DNA of 64,000 nt from Acidovorax sp. GW101-3H11 (GTDB taxonomy: Bacteria > Pseudomonadota > Gammaproteobacteria > Burkholderiales > Burkholderiaceae_C). The stretch covers positions 96,424 to 160,423 of the forward strand of contig NZ_LUKZ01000019.1 of assembly GCF_001633105.1 (NCBI RefSeq), written 5' to 3'. Below the pieces are notes generated by a model. The model made no database searches. It was not told the origin of the DNA and saw only the letters and a list, made by a program, of their open reading frames with translations. Shown in pieces: positions 35,705 to 46,433 of this stretch; within the stretch, counting starts at the first letter, position 1, and each line of letters begins with the position of its first letter. The translations under genes and the position numbers were made by a program.

Positions 35705-35725
35705 AGTATTACGTTTGTAATTACT
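35705..35725. promoter_or_regulatory. Palindrome upstream of the toxin-antitoxin pair
   Basis: AGTATTAC-GTTT-GTAATTACT, with a perfect ATTAC/GTAAT core. It ends 13 bases before the antitoxin start, a likely site for autoregulation by the AbrB-type antitoxin or its complex with the toxin. Confidence 0.6.
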
Positions 35726-35738
35726 TGAAGGATCTTCC

Positions 35739-35963
35739 ATGCACATGCTCAAGCTGACCCAGATCGGAAATTCTGTTGGTGTTGTTTTGCCCAAGGAAGC
35801 CCTGGCGCGTTTGAAGCTGGGCAAAGGCGAATCCATCTTCCTGACGGAAACGCCCGATGGTTATGCGCTGACACCGTACGACCCCACCCTTGAGGAAGAG
35901 ATCAAGGCTGGCCGTGAGTTCATGCACGACTTTCGTGACACCTTTCACCAGCTGGCCAAATGA
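35739..35963 (+). CDS. AbrB/MazE-type antitoxin
   Basis: A 74-residue protein with the swapped-hairpin AbrB fold motif LKLTQIGNSVGVVLPKEALARLKLGKGE, then an acidic C-terminal tail (DPTLEEEIKAGREFMHDFRDTF) of the kind that wraps a toxin. It should bind both the upstream palindrome and the following Doc toxin. An in-frame ATG at 35745 is an alternative start. The stop overlaps the toxin start by four bases (ATGA). Confidence 0.9.
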   Translation: MHMLKLTQIGNSVGVVLPKEALARLKLGKGESIFLTETPDGYALTPYDPTLEEEIKAGREFMHDFRDTFHQLAK

Positions 35964-36355
35964 GCTGGCGCTGGATTAGCAAGCAGGCGCTGGTTCTGCT
36001 CCACGGTGAAAGCCTTGCCACGCACGGCGGGCGCGAAGGCATGCGTGATGAGGGCTTGCTGGAATCTGCCCTGATGCGGCCGCAGAACATCATGGCGTAT
36101 GCGGATGCCGACAATCCCCCAGACGCAGCGGCCCTGGCCGCGAGCTATGGGGTGGGCCTGGCCAAGAACCATCCCTTCGTGGACGGGAACAAGCGGGCTG
36201 CGTTCCTGGCCGTGGGCTTGTTCCTGTATCTCAATGGCTTGCGTTTGCAGGCCACCCAGACAGACGCCACGTTGACCATGCTCGCCGTCGCCGCAGGCGA
36301 CATCACCGAAGAGGCGTTTGCGGCTTGGCTGCGGGAGCACGCCGTAGCACGTTGA
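35960..36355 (+). CDS. Doc-type (Fic/DOC) death-on-curing toxin
   Basis: A 131-residue Fic/Doc-fold protein. The active-site motif is HPFVDGNKR at residues 71-79, matching the Doc pattern H-x-F-x-D-x-N-K, with the lysine that marks Doc kinases rather than AMP-adding Fic enzymes. Doc of phage P1 phosphorylates elongation factor Tu and stops translation. LESALMRPQNIMAY near residue 35 is a typical Doc N-terminal block. The antitoxin partner is AbrB-like instead of the classical Phd. Confidence 0.9.
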   Translation: MSWRWISKQALVLLHGESLATHGGREGMRDEGLLESALMRPQNIMAYADADNPPDAAALAASYGVGLAKNHPFVDGNKRAAFLAVGLFLYLNGLRLQATQTDATLTMLAVAAGDITEEAFAAWLREHAVAR

Positions 36356-36360
36356 GTGAA

Positions 36361-36430
36361 ATTTGAAGCGTTTTTAGGCTCTACCGCCTATCCAGTAAGC
36401 ACTTTAAGCTATAAAAATGATAGCTAAATA
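36361..36430 (+). repeat. Dispersed AGCTAT repeat, copy D (intergenic)
   Basis: GGCTCTACCGCCTATCCAGT, then AAGCACTTTAAGCTATAAAA, then ATGATAGC. It lies between the Doc gene and nth, six bases after the toxin stop, and may serve as a transcription end. Confidence 0.65.
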
Positions 36431-36450
36431 CTGCACCCGCGCCTGCTGGC

Positions 36451-37095
36451 TCAGGGCGCGGGCGTCTTCGGCCGGTAGTCGCAATGCTCGCTCACCACAC
36501 ATTCCCAGCAGCGCGGCTTGCGCGCCTGGCACACATAGCGGCCCAGCAGGATCAGCCAGTGGTGCGAGTCCACCGCATAAGCGGCGGGCACGCGCTTCAG
36601 CAGCTGCAGCTCCACCGCCAGCGGGTTCTTGCCCGGTGCCAGGCCGGTGCGGTTGCTCACGCGAAAGATGTGCGTGTCCACCGCCATGGTGGGCTGGCCG
36701 AAGGCCACGTTCAGCACCACATTCGCCGTCTTGCGGCCCACGCCGGGCAGGGCCTCCAGCGCTTCGCGCGTGCGGGGCACCACGCTGCTGTGCTGCTCCA
36801 CCAGGATGCGGCAGGTCTCCATCAGGTTCTTGGCCTTGGTGCGGTACAGGCCGATGGTCTTGATGTAGCCCTCCAACCCCTCCAGCCCCAGGTCCAGAAT
36901 GGCCTGCGGCGTGCCCGCCACGGGGAACAGCTTGCGCGTGGCCTTGTTCACGCCCACGTCGGTGGCCTGTGCCGACAGCAGTACGGCGGCCAGCAGCTCG
37001 AACGGCGTGGTGTATTCCAGCTCCGTGTTGGGCCTCGGGTTGGCCGCCTTGAGGGTGGCGAAGAAGGGCTCGATCTGGGCGGTTTTCATCATCAT
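36451..37095 (-). CDS. nth: Endonuclease III
   Basis: A DNA glycosylase/AP lyase of about 212-214 residues that removes oxidised pyrimidines. The helix-hairpin-helix is ALPGVGRKTANVVLNVAFG with the catalytic lysine, followed by VDTHIFRVSNR with the catalytic aspartate. The C-terminal [4Fe-4S] loop is CQARKPRCWECVVSEHC, exactly C-x6-C-x2-C-x5-C. Three ATG codons lie in a row. The first (37095) overlaps the LysR stop as ATGA and is chosen, while the third (37089) would give the length closest to E. coli Nth. Confidence 0.95.
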   Translation of the reverse strand: MMMKTAQIEPFFATLKAANPRPNTELEYTTPFELLAAVLLSAQATDVGVNKATRKLFPVAGTPQAILDLGLEGLEGYIKTIGLYRTKAKNLMETCRILVEQHSSVVPRTREALEALPGVGRKTANVVLNVAFGQPTMAVDTHIFRVSNRTGLAPGKNPLAVELQLLKRVPAAYAVDSHHWLILLGRYVCQARKPRCWECVVSEHCDYRPKTPAP

Positions 37096-38060
37096 CGTTG
37101 GCGGGGTGGGGCAGGGGGCGGGCTTCTTTTGGTGGGCGTGGCCGGTGGCGCATTGTCCCGCAGCTGGGCCTGCAAAAACTCCAGGAACATGCGCACCGCA
37201 GCGGGCAGGGTGCGGCCGCTGAGGGTCTGCAGCTCGGCGGCGCGGGCGCCCATGCCGGGCTCGCGGATCTGGGCGGCATGCAGCTCGCCGCGCAACACGC
37301 GGTCGCGCACTGTGACCTCGCCTGAGATGGACAGGCCGCCGCCATGCAGCACAAAGTGCATCAGCGTCTCGAAGTGGTTGCACACCAGGGCGGGTTCGAA
37401 CACCAGGCCGCGCTGGCTGCAGCCAATGTCGAACAGCTGGCGCACGGTGTTGTCGCGCTCGGGCAGGGCGATGGGGTAGGCGTGCATCTGCGCCAGCGTG
37501 ACGGAGTGGGCGCGCGCCAGCGCGTGGTCGGGCCGCATGATGGCAATCACGGGCGCGGCCTGGCGGTGCTGCACCACGATGTCCCGCTCGGCCGAGCGGC
37601 TGTAGGTCAGGCCAATGTCCGCATCGCCGTTGAGCACCGCCGTGGTCACGGCAGCCGGGCTGGCCACGCGCAGGTGGAACTGGATGCCGGGGTATTGCAA
37701 GCGGAACTGCGCCATCACGCGCGGCAGGAACTCGATGGCAAACCCTGCGGAGCTGCAGATGCGCACCAGCCCCGTGCGCAGGCCCTGCAGCGCCTGGATG
37801 TCGGAGACCACGCGGTCGGCCTCCAGCGCCCCCCGCCGGGCATGGGCGGCCAGCAGCTCGCCCGCCGCGCTGGGCGCCATGCCGCGTGGGCGCCTGTCAA
37901 ACAGGGGCACGCCCAGCAGGTCTTCGAGGGCAGCCACCTGGCGGCTCACGGCCGAGGGCGACACATTGAGGCGCGTGGCGGCTTCGCTGACGGAGCCGCT
38001 GCGCACCACCTCCAGGAAGTAGCGCAGCGCGGTGTCTTGAAGGCGGCTGGATGAAAGCAT
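37092..38060 (-). CDS. LysR-family transcription regulator
   Basis: A 322-residue regulator. The winged helix-turn-helix at residues 5-65 reads LRYFLEVVRSGSVSEAATRL, then NVSPSAVSRQVAALEDLLGV. The effector-binding domain follows. The start is MLSSSRLQDT (38060). It is divergent from the amidase gene with a 95-base spacer, so it probably controls the amidase and the following Bug gene. The stop overlaps the first ATG of nth. Confidence 0.92.
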   Translation of the reverse strand: MLSSSRLQDTALRYFLEVVRSGSVSEAATRLNVSPSAVSRQVAALEDLLGVPLFDRRPRGMAPSAAGELLAAHARRGALEADRVVSDIQALQGLRTGLVRICSSAGFAIEFLPRVMAQFRLQYPGIQFHLRVASPAAVTTAVLNGDADIGLTYSRSAERDIVVQHRQAAPVIAIMRPDHALARAHSVTLAQMHAYPIALPERDNTVRQLFDIGCSQRGLVFEPALVCNHFETLMHFVLHGGGLSISGEVTVRDRVLRGELHAAQIREPGMGARAAELQTLSGRTLPAAVRMFLEFLQAQLRDNAPPATPTKRSPPPAPPRQR

Positions 38061-38155
38061 GGGGCGTCTTTTGCTGTGGATTGCGTAAAACGCAAAGATA
38101 ACCCCAGAAATCGTCGATTGTCGAAACGCAGCGGGCTGCTTATGCTGACTTGCAA

Positions 38156-39655
38156 ATGACACATTCACCGGCCCCCGCCCCCATGCCTTCTGCAACCAGC
38201 GTCACCCCGGGTGGCACCCCCAGCCACATCGTGGACTACACGGCCACCGGCCTGTCGCGCGCCATCCATGCGCGGGAGGTCTCCTGCGCCGAGGTGCTGG
38301 ATGCCTACCTGGCCCAGGTGGACCGGCTCAACCCCGTGGTGAACGCCCTGGTGGCGATGGTGGACCGCGACGCCCTGCGCGTGCAGGCCGCAGAGCGCGA
38401 TGCGCAACTGGCGCGTGGGGAGAGCCTGGGCCCGCTGCACGGGTTTCCGCAGGCGCCCAAGGACATCATGCCCGCAGCGGGCATGGTCACCACGCGGGGC
38501 TCGCCCATCTTTGCCGGGCAGGTGTCGGCCACCGACGCCGTGGTGTTCGAGCGCATGCGTGCAAGCGGCGCACTGTTCATCGGCCGCAGCAACTCGCCCG
38601 AGTTTGGGCTGGGCGGCCACACCTACAACCCGGTGTACGGCACCACGCGCAATGCCCACAACCCGGCCGTGTCGGCGGGCGGCAGCAGCGGCGGTGCGGC
38701 GGTGGCCGTGGCGCTGCACATGCTGCCCGTGGCCGACGGCTCGGACATGATGGGATCGCTGCGCACGCCAGCGGCCTTCAACAACGTGTATGGGCTGCGC
38801 ACCTCGTTCGGCCTGGTACCGCACGGGCCGACGGAGGAAGTGTTCTTCCAGCAGTTCAGCGTGTCCGGGCCCATGGCGCGCAACATCCCCGACCTGGCGC
38901 TGCTGCAGTCGGTGCAGGCAGGTTTTGATGCGCGCCTGCCGCTCACGCGGCGCCATGAGGACGTGGCCTTGCTGGGCCAGCCGCTGGAGCGCGATTGGCG
39001 CGGTGCCCGTATTGGCTGGCTGGGCGACCTGGGTGGCCACCTGCCCGCCGAGCCGGGCGTGTTGGCCACCTGCGAGCAGGCGCTGGAACACTTTCGCACC
39101 CTGGGCTGCACCGTGGAATCCGTGGTGCCCACGTTCAATCTGGAGCAGCTATGGAACGCATGGATCGACCTGCGCAGCTTCAGCGTTGCCGGGGCCAATG
39201 CGGCCCTGTACCGCGATGCGCAGACCCGTGCGCTGCTCAAGCCCGAGGCGGTGTGGGAGATCGAGCGCGGCATGCGCCTCACGGCCCTGCAGGTGTACGA
39301 CGCGGCCCGCGTGCGCAGCGCCTGGTACCAGGTGCTGCGTGGCCTGTTCGAGCAGTTTGACTTTTTGGTGCTGCCCGCTGCGCAGGTGTTCCCGTTCGAT
39401 GCCGGGCTGGACTGGCCCCACGAAGTGGGCGGCCGCACCATGGACACCTACCACCGCTGGATGGAGGCCGTGGTGCCCGCCACCATGGCGGGCCTGCCTG
39501 CATTGGCCGCCCCCGCAGGCTTTGGGCCTGGCGGGCTGCCTGCGGGCTTGCAGATCCTTGGCCCGGCGCAGCAGGATGCCGCTGTGCTGCAGATCGGCCA
39601 TGCCTACGACCAGGCCAGTGGCTATGCCCGTGTGGCGAGCCCGTTGCTGGGTTGA
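38156..39655 (+). CDS. Amidase signature family enzyme
   Basis: A 499-residue hydrolase. The Ser-cisSer-Lys triad is visible: K102 in QAPKDIMPAAG, S177 in AGGSSGGAAVAVA, and nucleophile S201 in DMMGSLRTPAAF. The DGSDMMGSLR pattern marks a known amidase sub-branch. GLPALAAPAGFGPGGLPAGL near the C-terminus is also typical. There is no signal peptide, so it acts in the cytoplasm. Divergent from the LysR gene and followed by a Bug-type binding protein, it suggests a small catabolic unit for an amide or carboxylate. The substrate is unknown. Confidence 0.9.
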   Translation: MTHSPAPAPMPSATSVTPGGTPSHIVDYTATGLSRAIHAREVSCAEVLDAYLAQVDRLNPVVNALVAMVDRDALRVQAAERDAQLARGESLGPLHGFPQAPKDIMPAAGMVTTRGSPIFAGQVSATDAVVFERMRASGALFIGRSNSPEFGLGGHTYNPVYGTTRNAHNPAVSAGGSSGGAAVAVALHMLPVADGSDMMGSLRTPAAFNNVYGLRTSFGLVPHGPTEEVFFQQFSVSGPMARNIPDLALLQSVQAGFDARLPLTRRHEDVALLGQPLERDWRGARIGWLGDLGGHLPAEPGVLATCEQALEHFRTLGCTVESVVPTFNLEQLWNAWIDLRSFSVAGANAALYRDAQTRALLKPEAVWEIERGMRLTALQVYDAARVRSAWYQVLRGLFEQFDFLVLPAAQVFPFDAGLDWPHEVGGRTMDTYHRWMEAVVPATMAGLPALAAPAGFGPGGLPAGLQILGPAQQDAAVLQIGHAYDQASGYARVASPLLG

Positions 39656-39707
39656 TGTGCCAGATGCCAGTCCGCTTTTCTAGAATTTTTTGACCGGAGA
39701 ACTCCCC

Positions 39708-40691
39708 ATGTCCTTGCCGCGCTCCCGTTTTATTTCCTGTCTTCTGGCTGGCGCGTGTGTGCTGGCGGCGCCCGCCGTGGCCTGGGCGCAGGGCTATCCT
39801 GAGCGGCCCGTCAAGCTGGTCATACCGTTTGCCCCCGGCGGCGCCACCGACATCCTGGGGCGCCTGCTGGCCACGGCCATGGCCGAGCGCCTGGGCCAGC
39901 CCATGGTGGTGGAAAACCGGCCCGGCGCGGGCACGGTGGTGGCCGCCTCGCTGGTGGCCAAGGCCCCGGCCGACGGCTACACCTTGCTGCTGGGCGCCAA
40001 CACCACGCTCACCATGAACCCCGCCATCCGCACCAACCTGCCGTACGACCCGGTGCGCAGCTTCACGCCCATCGGCATGGTGGCGGACATGGGGCTGTTG
40101 CTGGTGGCACACAACGACGTGCAGGGCAACTCGCTCAAGGACATCGTGGCGCAGGCCAAGGCCGCGCCGGACAAGTTCTCGTATGGCTCCTACGGCACGG
40201 GCTCCTCCGTGCACTTCGGCGCCGAGATGCTCAAGACCACGGCAGGCTTTCCGATGATGCATGTGCCCTTCAACGGCAGCTCGCCCAACCTCACGGCGCT
40301 GATGGGCGGGCAGGTGCAGCTAGCGGTGGACACGGTGGTGGCCTCCACCCCGCTCATCAAGGCGGGCAAGATCAAGCCGATTGCCGTGCTGAGCCCGCAG
40401 CGCCTTACGCTGTTGCCCAATGTGCCCACGGTGGCCGAGAGCGGCTACCCGGGCTTCGACATGGGCTCGTGGTTTGCGTTTGTGGGCCCGGCAGGCCTGC
40501 CCGCTCCGGTGCAGAAGAAGCTGGAGAAGGCCCTGGCCGACACCATGGCATCGGCCGAATTCAAGAAGAAGCTGGTGGACATCGGCATGACCCCCGCCTG
40601 GGGCAACGGCGACGCACTGCGTGCCCGCATCGAGCGCGAACTGCCGCTGATGCGCGCCGTGGCTGCGCGGGCGGATATCCGCGTCGATTGA
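39708..40691 (+). CDS. Bug-family tripartite tricarboxylate transporter substrate-binding protein
   Basis: A 327-residue periplasmic protein. A signal peptide covers about residues 1-28 (LLAGACVLAAPAVAWAQG). The Bug family signature is YPERPVKLVIPFAPGGATDILGRLLA, then VVENRPGAGTVVAASLVAKAPADGYTLL. Bug proteins bind carboxylates or amides and are highly expanded in Comamonadaceae, often without membrane partners nearby, as here. It lies 52 bases after the amidase, suggesting a related substrate. Confidence 0.93.
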   Translation: MSLPRSRFISCLLAGACVLAAPAVAWAQGYPERPVKLVIPFAPGGATDILGRLLATAMAERLGQPMVVENRPGAGTVVAASLVAKAPADGYTLLLGANTTLTMNPAIRTNLPYDPVRSFTPIGMVADMGLLLVAHNDVQGNSLKDIVAQAKAAPDKFSYGSYGTGSSVHFGAEMLKTTAGFPMMHVPFNGSSPNLTALMGGQVQLAVDTVVASTPLIKAGKIKPIAVLSPQRLTLLPNVPTVAESGYPGFDMGSWFAFVGPAGLPAPVQKKLEKALADTMASAEFKKKLVDIGMTPAWGNGDALRARIERELPLMRAVAARADIRVD

Positions 40692-40713
40692 CGGGCGTGC
40701 GCAGCCGCGTTGC

Positions 40714-41190
40714 TCAGGCGGTGCGTTGCACCGCCAGGTACAGCCAGCAGGGAAACGCGCCTGTGGCGGGGTTGACCGCAAAGTTCTCGTCATAGACCTC
40801 GATGGCTGGCCGCGCTGCAGGTTCCCAGCCCACAGGGATCTGCCCCGGCGCCGCCATGCCAGCCCAGGCGGCACCGATTTCGGGCCCGGTTCCGACGAAA
40901 TGCAAACAAGCGTAGTCGCCCCCTGCAAAGTCTTGAATCTGCGCTTCGGTGCCCGTGCGCAGCCCGACGCCCACCTGCACACAGGCGTCGTAGCGGCACT
41001 GCGCGGGCGGGGTGCAGGCGGGGTTGTCCAGGCTGATGCCGTAGTACCTGGGGCGCGGATCAGTCAGTCCGTGTGCCTCGCACCACCGGCCAAAGCGCTC
41101 CCACAGGTGCGTGAGCGACGGGCCGTAGGGGCCGGTCTGGCGCATGTAGGCCAGGCGCATGCGGGGCAGTTGGCGGATTTCGAGGGGCAT
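40714..41190 (-). CDS. GyrI-like small-molecule binding domain protein
   Basis: A 158-residue protein consisting of a stand-alone GyrI/AraC effector-binding domain (SOUL-like fold). It begins EIRQLPRMRLAYMRQTGPYG, has YYGISLDNPACTPPAQCRYDACVQV in the middle, and GDYACLHFVGTGPEIGAAWAG. There is no DNA-binding part. Such proteins bind small molecules or inhibit gyrase, and which applies cannot be told. The start is MPLEIRQLP. It is divergent from the aminotransferase gene. Confidence 0.87.
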   Translation of the reverse strand: MPLEIRQLPRMRLAYMRQTGPYGPSLTHLWERFGRWCEAHGLTDPRPRYYGISLDNPACTPPAQCRYDACVQVGVGLRTGTEAQIQDFAGGDYACLHFVGTGPEIGAAWAGMAAPGQIPVGWEPAARPAIEVYDENFAVNPATGAFPCWLYLAVQRTA

Positions 41191-41308
41191 GGGGGCTCCG
41201 TAGCGGGGCGGTGGTTCAGGTTTTTGCCCCTGCAGTCTAAGCCGCAGGAAACCTGCACGCCAATTGGCGACAATGCGGGATCCTTTGCCACCCACTTCTG
41301 TCCACGCC

Positions 41309-42499
41309 ATGCAATTTGCCGACCGCCTGAACAATGTAGAAACCTCCGCCATCCGCGAGCTTTTCAAGCTGCTGGGCAAGCCCGGCATCATCAGCTTTGC
41401 GGGCGGCTTCCCCGACAGCGCGATGTTCGACGTGGAAGGCATCCGCGCCGCCAGCAACGCCGCCCTGGCCGAAGAACCCGGCGCCGCGCTGCAGTACGGC
41501 GCCACCGAGGGCTACAACCCGCTGCGCGAGCAACTGGCCGCCTTCATGACCAGCAAGGGTGCCAAGGATGTGGCGGCCGACAACCTGATCGTCACCACCG
41601 GCAGCCAGCAGGCGCTGGACCTGCTGGGCAAGACGCTCATCAGCCCCGGCGACAAGGTGATTGTGGAAGGCCCCACCTTCCTCGCCACCATCCAGTGCTT
41701 CCGCCTGTATGGCGCTGAACTCATCAGCGCACCCATCGACGGCAATGGCGTAAAGACCGACGAGCTGGAAAAGCTCATCGCCGAGCACAAGCCCAAGTTC
41801 GTCTACCTGATCCCCACCTTCGGCAACCCCAGCGGCGCCATGCTGAGCCTGGAGCGCCGCAAGGCCGTGTTGGAGATGGCCGTCAAGCACAACACCCTGA
41901 TCGTCGAGGACGACCCCTACGGCGACCTGTACTTTGGCGATGCGCCACCGCCCAGCCTGCTCAACCTGTCGGCCACCGTGCCCGGCAGCCGCGAGCTGCT
42001 GGTGCACTGTGGCAGCTTGAGCAAGGTGCTCTCGCCCGGCCTGCGCGTGGGCTGGATGATCGCCCCGGCCGAGCTGCTGGGCAAGGCCACCATGTGCAAG
42101 CAGTTCAGCGATGCACACACCAGCACCTTTGCGCAGGCCACGGCCGCGCAGTACCTCAAGGCCGGCCGCATGCCCGGCACACTGGCCAACGTGCGCAAGG
42201 TGTATGCCGAGCGCGCCCAGGCCATGGGCGATGCGCTGCGCAAGGAGCTGGGCGATGCCATCGAATTTGTGCAGCCCCAGGGCGGCCTGTTTGTGTGGGC
42301 GCGCCTCACCGGTGCGGGTGGCAAGGTGGCCGACGGCAACGTGCTGGCCAAGCGCGCGATTGAAAAGGGTGTGGCCTTTGTGCCTGGCACACCGTTCTTC
42401 TGCGCCAACCCCGACCACGCCACCTTCCGCCTGTCGTTTGCCACGGCCGATGTGGACAAGATCCGCGAAGGTGTGGCGCGCCTTGGGCAGGCGGTGTGA
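41309..42499 (+). CDS. PLP-dependent aminotransferase (class I/II)
   Basis: A 396-residue fold-type I enzyme of the 2-aminoadipate/kynurenine aminotransferase-like group. Motifs are IISFAGGFPDSAMFD, ALQYGATEGYNPLREQLA, VEDDPYGDLYF, and the PLP lysine K239 in CGSLSKVLSPGLRVGW. The start is MQFADRLNNV (41309), and the longer frame upstream is discounted. Its last base is the first base of the slyX start. The amino donor cannot be fixed from sequence alone. Confidence 0.9.
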   Translation: MQFADRLNNVETSAIRELFKLLGKPGIISFAGGFPDSAMFDVEGIRAASNAALAEEPGAALQYGATEGYNPLREQLAAFMTSKGAKDVAADNLIVTTGSQQALDLLGKTLISPGDKVIVEGPTFLATIQCFRLYGAELISAPIDGNGVKTDELEKLIAEHKPKFVYLIPTFGNPSGAMLSLERRKAVLEMAVKHNTLIVEDDPYGDLYFGDAPPPSLLNLSATVPGSRELLVHCGSLSKVLSPGLRVGWMIAPAELLGKATMCKQFSDAHTSTFAQATAAQYLKAGRMPGTLANVRKVYAERAQAMGDALRKELGDAIEFVQPQGGLFVWARLTGAGGKVADGNVLAKRAIEKGVAFVPGTPFFCANPDHATFRLSFATADVDKIREGVARLGQAV

Positions 42500-42720
42500 T
42501 GGACGACGCCCAGCAGCAGATCATTGAGCGCCTCGAAAGTCTGGAGATCAAGGCCAGCTTCACCGAGGACCTGCTGGACCAGCTCAACATGACCATCTAC
42601 CGCCAGCAGGAGTTGATTGACCGGCTGGCGCAGGAAGTCATCCAGCTGCGTCGGCAGGTGCCCGAGGGCGGTGGCGCGGCGCCGCGCAACCTGCGCGACG
42701 AGCTGCCGCCGCATTACTGA
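42499..42720 (+). CDS. slyX: SlyX-like protein
   Basis: A 73-residue coiled-coil protein. IIERLESLEIKASFTEDLLDQLN is the SlyX N-terminal helix, then RQQELIDRLAQEVIQLRRQV. The tail ends in LRDELPPHY, the conserved SlyX C-terminus. Its ATG shares one base with the aminotransferase stop, so the two are coupled. Cellular role unknown. Confidence 0.92.
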   Translation: MDDAQQQIIERLESLEIKASFTEDLLDQLNMTIYRQQELIDRLAQEVIQLRRQVPEGGGAAPRNLRDELPPHY

Positions 42721-42729
42721 TCTTCTGAT

Positions 42730-43362
42730 CTACGCCTTCACGGACCGCCACGCCGCATCCGCCAGCTCTGCACGGTAGGTGGTGGGTGAGGGCAAACCTC
42801 CCTGGGCAGCATTGCCCGACAGCCAGGCCCTGCAATAGCTCTGCACCGGTCCCATTACCAACGACGGCATCAGCTCACACGGCAGGTCGCGCAGCGCGCC
42901 GGACCGGCGGTGGGGCTCAAACCAGGCCACAAGCGCCTGGTTGCGGCGCCGCGCGGCGTCGGCCAGGTCGGGCGTGCGTGGGCCTGCGGCCACGGCGCCC
43001 CGCGCCTGGAACATGAAGCGCGCCCGCTCGGGCTGCGCCACCACCCAGTCCAGATAGCCCGTAACGAGGGCCAACACGCCCGCCTCCACGCCCTGGGCGG
43101 CATCCAGTTGCGCCTGCACGCTGCGCGACTGGTCGTGATAGATCTCAAAGAACAACGCCGCCACGATGCCGTCGCGGTTGCCAAAGTGGTGATAGATGCT
43201 GCCCACGCTGGCCCCGCAGCGCGCACGCACACCGTCGATGGTGACGGCATCGACCCCACCTTCGGCCGCGCAGGCCAGGGCGGCGTTCAGGATGTCCTGG
43301 CGGCGGTCGGTGGTTGCTTCGGCAGGGAGAGAGACGGGGGGCGGGGAATTGCGGCTTGCCAT
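42730..43362 (-). CDS. TetR-family transcription regulator
   Basis: A 210-residue repressor. The helix-turn-helix at residues 18-65 contains RRQDILNAALACAAEGGVDAVTIDGV and CGASVGSIYHHFGNRDGIVAALF, a clear TetR signature. It is divergent from fadH. The 46-base spacer carries repeated TTCTAGAA palindromes, so it most likely represses itself and fadH and is released by a fatty acyl-CoA or similar ligand. The ligand is inferred from the neighbour only. Confidence 0.92.
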   Translation of the reverse strand: MASRNSPPPVSLPAEATTDRRQDILNAALACAAEGGVDAVTIDGVRARCGASVGSIYHHFGNRDGIVAALFFEIYHDQSRSVQAQLDAAQGVEAGVLALVTGYLDWVVAQPERARFMFQARGAVAAGPRTPDLADAARRRNQALVAWFEPHRRSGALRDLPCELMPSLVMGPVQSYCRAWLSGNAAQGGLPSPTTYRAELADAAWRSVKA

Positions 43363-43371
43363 GGAGTGGGA

Positions 43372-45514
<2,143 letters not shown>

Positions 45515-45540
45515 GGCACGGGCAGGGCGTGGTCTATGGC

Positions 45541-45600
45541 AAAAAAAGGCCGTTACCGCGCTCTGGATATGCCTTTTAAGCTATGTATTTAATAGCGAAT
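45541..45600 (+). repeat. Dispersed AGCTAT repeat, copy E (after fadH)
   Basis: AAAAAAGGCCGTTACCGCGC, then TCTGGATATGCCTTTTAAGC, then TATGTATTTAATAGCG. It is nearly the same as copy F. It lies in the convergent gap between fadH and the exonuclease gene. Confidence 0.75.
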
Positions 45601-45632
45601 AACGGTTGTGCGCCATGGCCTGGCGCAGGCCC

Positions 45633-46280
45633 TCAGGTGGCGGCGGGAGCCTGCAGCGCATGGAACACCCGCAGTGCCGCCCAGGCGTCGTTGGCGGCGT
45701 AGACCAGTTGGGCTTCGGTGAGCTTTTCGTTGGCCCAGTTGGAGGTGGCGGCCTTTTTGGACTTGATGAAGCGCCGGTTGAACAGCACGGCCACGGCGCC
45801 CTTCACGCCCATGTCCTTGCGGTAGCCGCGTTGGCGGAACACGGTGTTCAGCTCCAGCACGTCGCTGGGTTGCACCCCCAGCTTGGCCTGTATGCGCTTG
45901 GTGTCGTCGCCCAGCCCAAAACCTGCTTTGGTCACGCCGCGCAGCGCCAGCAGCTCGGCCACACGCGCACGGCAGCCGGGGTCGTGCAGCTGGAAGACCC
46001 AGGCACGGTCCAGCGTGGCCAGCTGCACGATGTGGGGCCCGTCGGACTGCTCGCCCTGCACGAAGGTGGGTTTGGATTCGGTGTCGAACCCCCAGGCGCG
46101 GGCCGTGGCCAGGGCGTTGCAGGCCTGCTCGGCCTGCGCGGGGGTGGAGACCAGCGCGATGCGGTCGGTGCCCAGGCGCTCAAAGGGTTCCAGCAGGGCG
46201 ATCTGGTCTTTGTCGGGGGTGGGGTGGTGGGAGGGGCGCGCACTGGTGTGGTGGCGCCGGGCAGGGGGAGTGGCCGTCAT
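45633..46280 (-). CDS. DEDD-type 3'-5' exonuclease domain protein
   Basis: A 215-residue single-domain nuclease like the RNase D/WRN exonuclease domain. The three DEDD motifs are visible: WGFDTESKP (D66, E68), GFGLGDDTKRI, and QLVYAANDAWAALRVFHAL with the Y-x3-D spacing. The first 35 residues are low-complexity and histidine-rich, so the true start may be later. The substrate could be DNA or RNA. It lies downstream of pstS on the same strand, separated by a hairpin, so it is probably transcribed on its own. Confidence 0.87.
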   Translation of the reverse strand: MTATPPARRHHTSARPSHHPTPDKDQIALLEPFERLGTDRIALVSTPAQAEQACNALATARAWGFDTESKPTFVQGEQSDGPHIVQLATLDRAWVFQLHDPGCRARVAELLALRGVTKAGFGLGDDTKRIQAKLGVQPSDVLELNTVFRQRGYRKDMGVKGAVAVLFNRRFIKSKKAATSNWANEKLTEAQLVYAANDAWAALRVFHALQAPAAT

Positions 46281-46373
46281 GCGGGCATTGTGCCGTGTGC
46301 CTCGGCGTGCCCCCGCGTGCCCTGTATTTGCCCGTATCCGTGGAGTAGCTGAGGCCTGCAGGATAGATTATTG

Positions 46374-46419
46374 GAAAGCGCTGAAAAAATGGATTGTTGA
46401 TTTCATTTTTCAGCGTTTC
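46374..46419 (-). terminator. Hairpin between pstS and the exonuclease gene
   Basis: GAAAGCGCTGAAAAA (46374-46388) pairs with TTTTTCAGCGTTTC (46406-46419), with one bulged base. The A/T run lies within the stem, so it can stop transcription in either direction. It is most likely the end of the pstS transcript. Confidence 0.6.
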
Positions 46420-46433
46420 AATAATGAAATGAT

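Noticed and set aside
39140..39160. GCAGCTATGG inside the amidase as another copy of the dispersed repeat
   Set aside because: Only the AGCTAT core matches; the flanking blocks are absent and the codons fit the amidase family.
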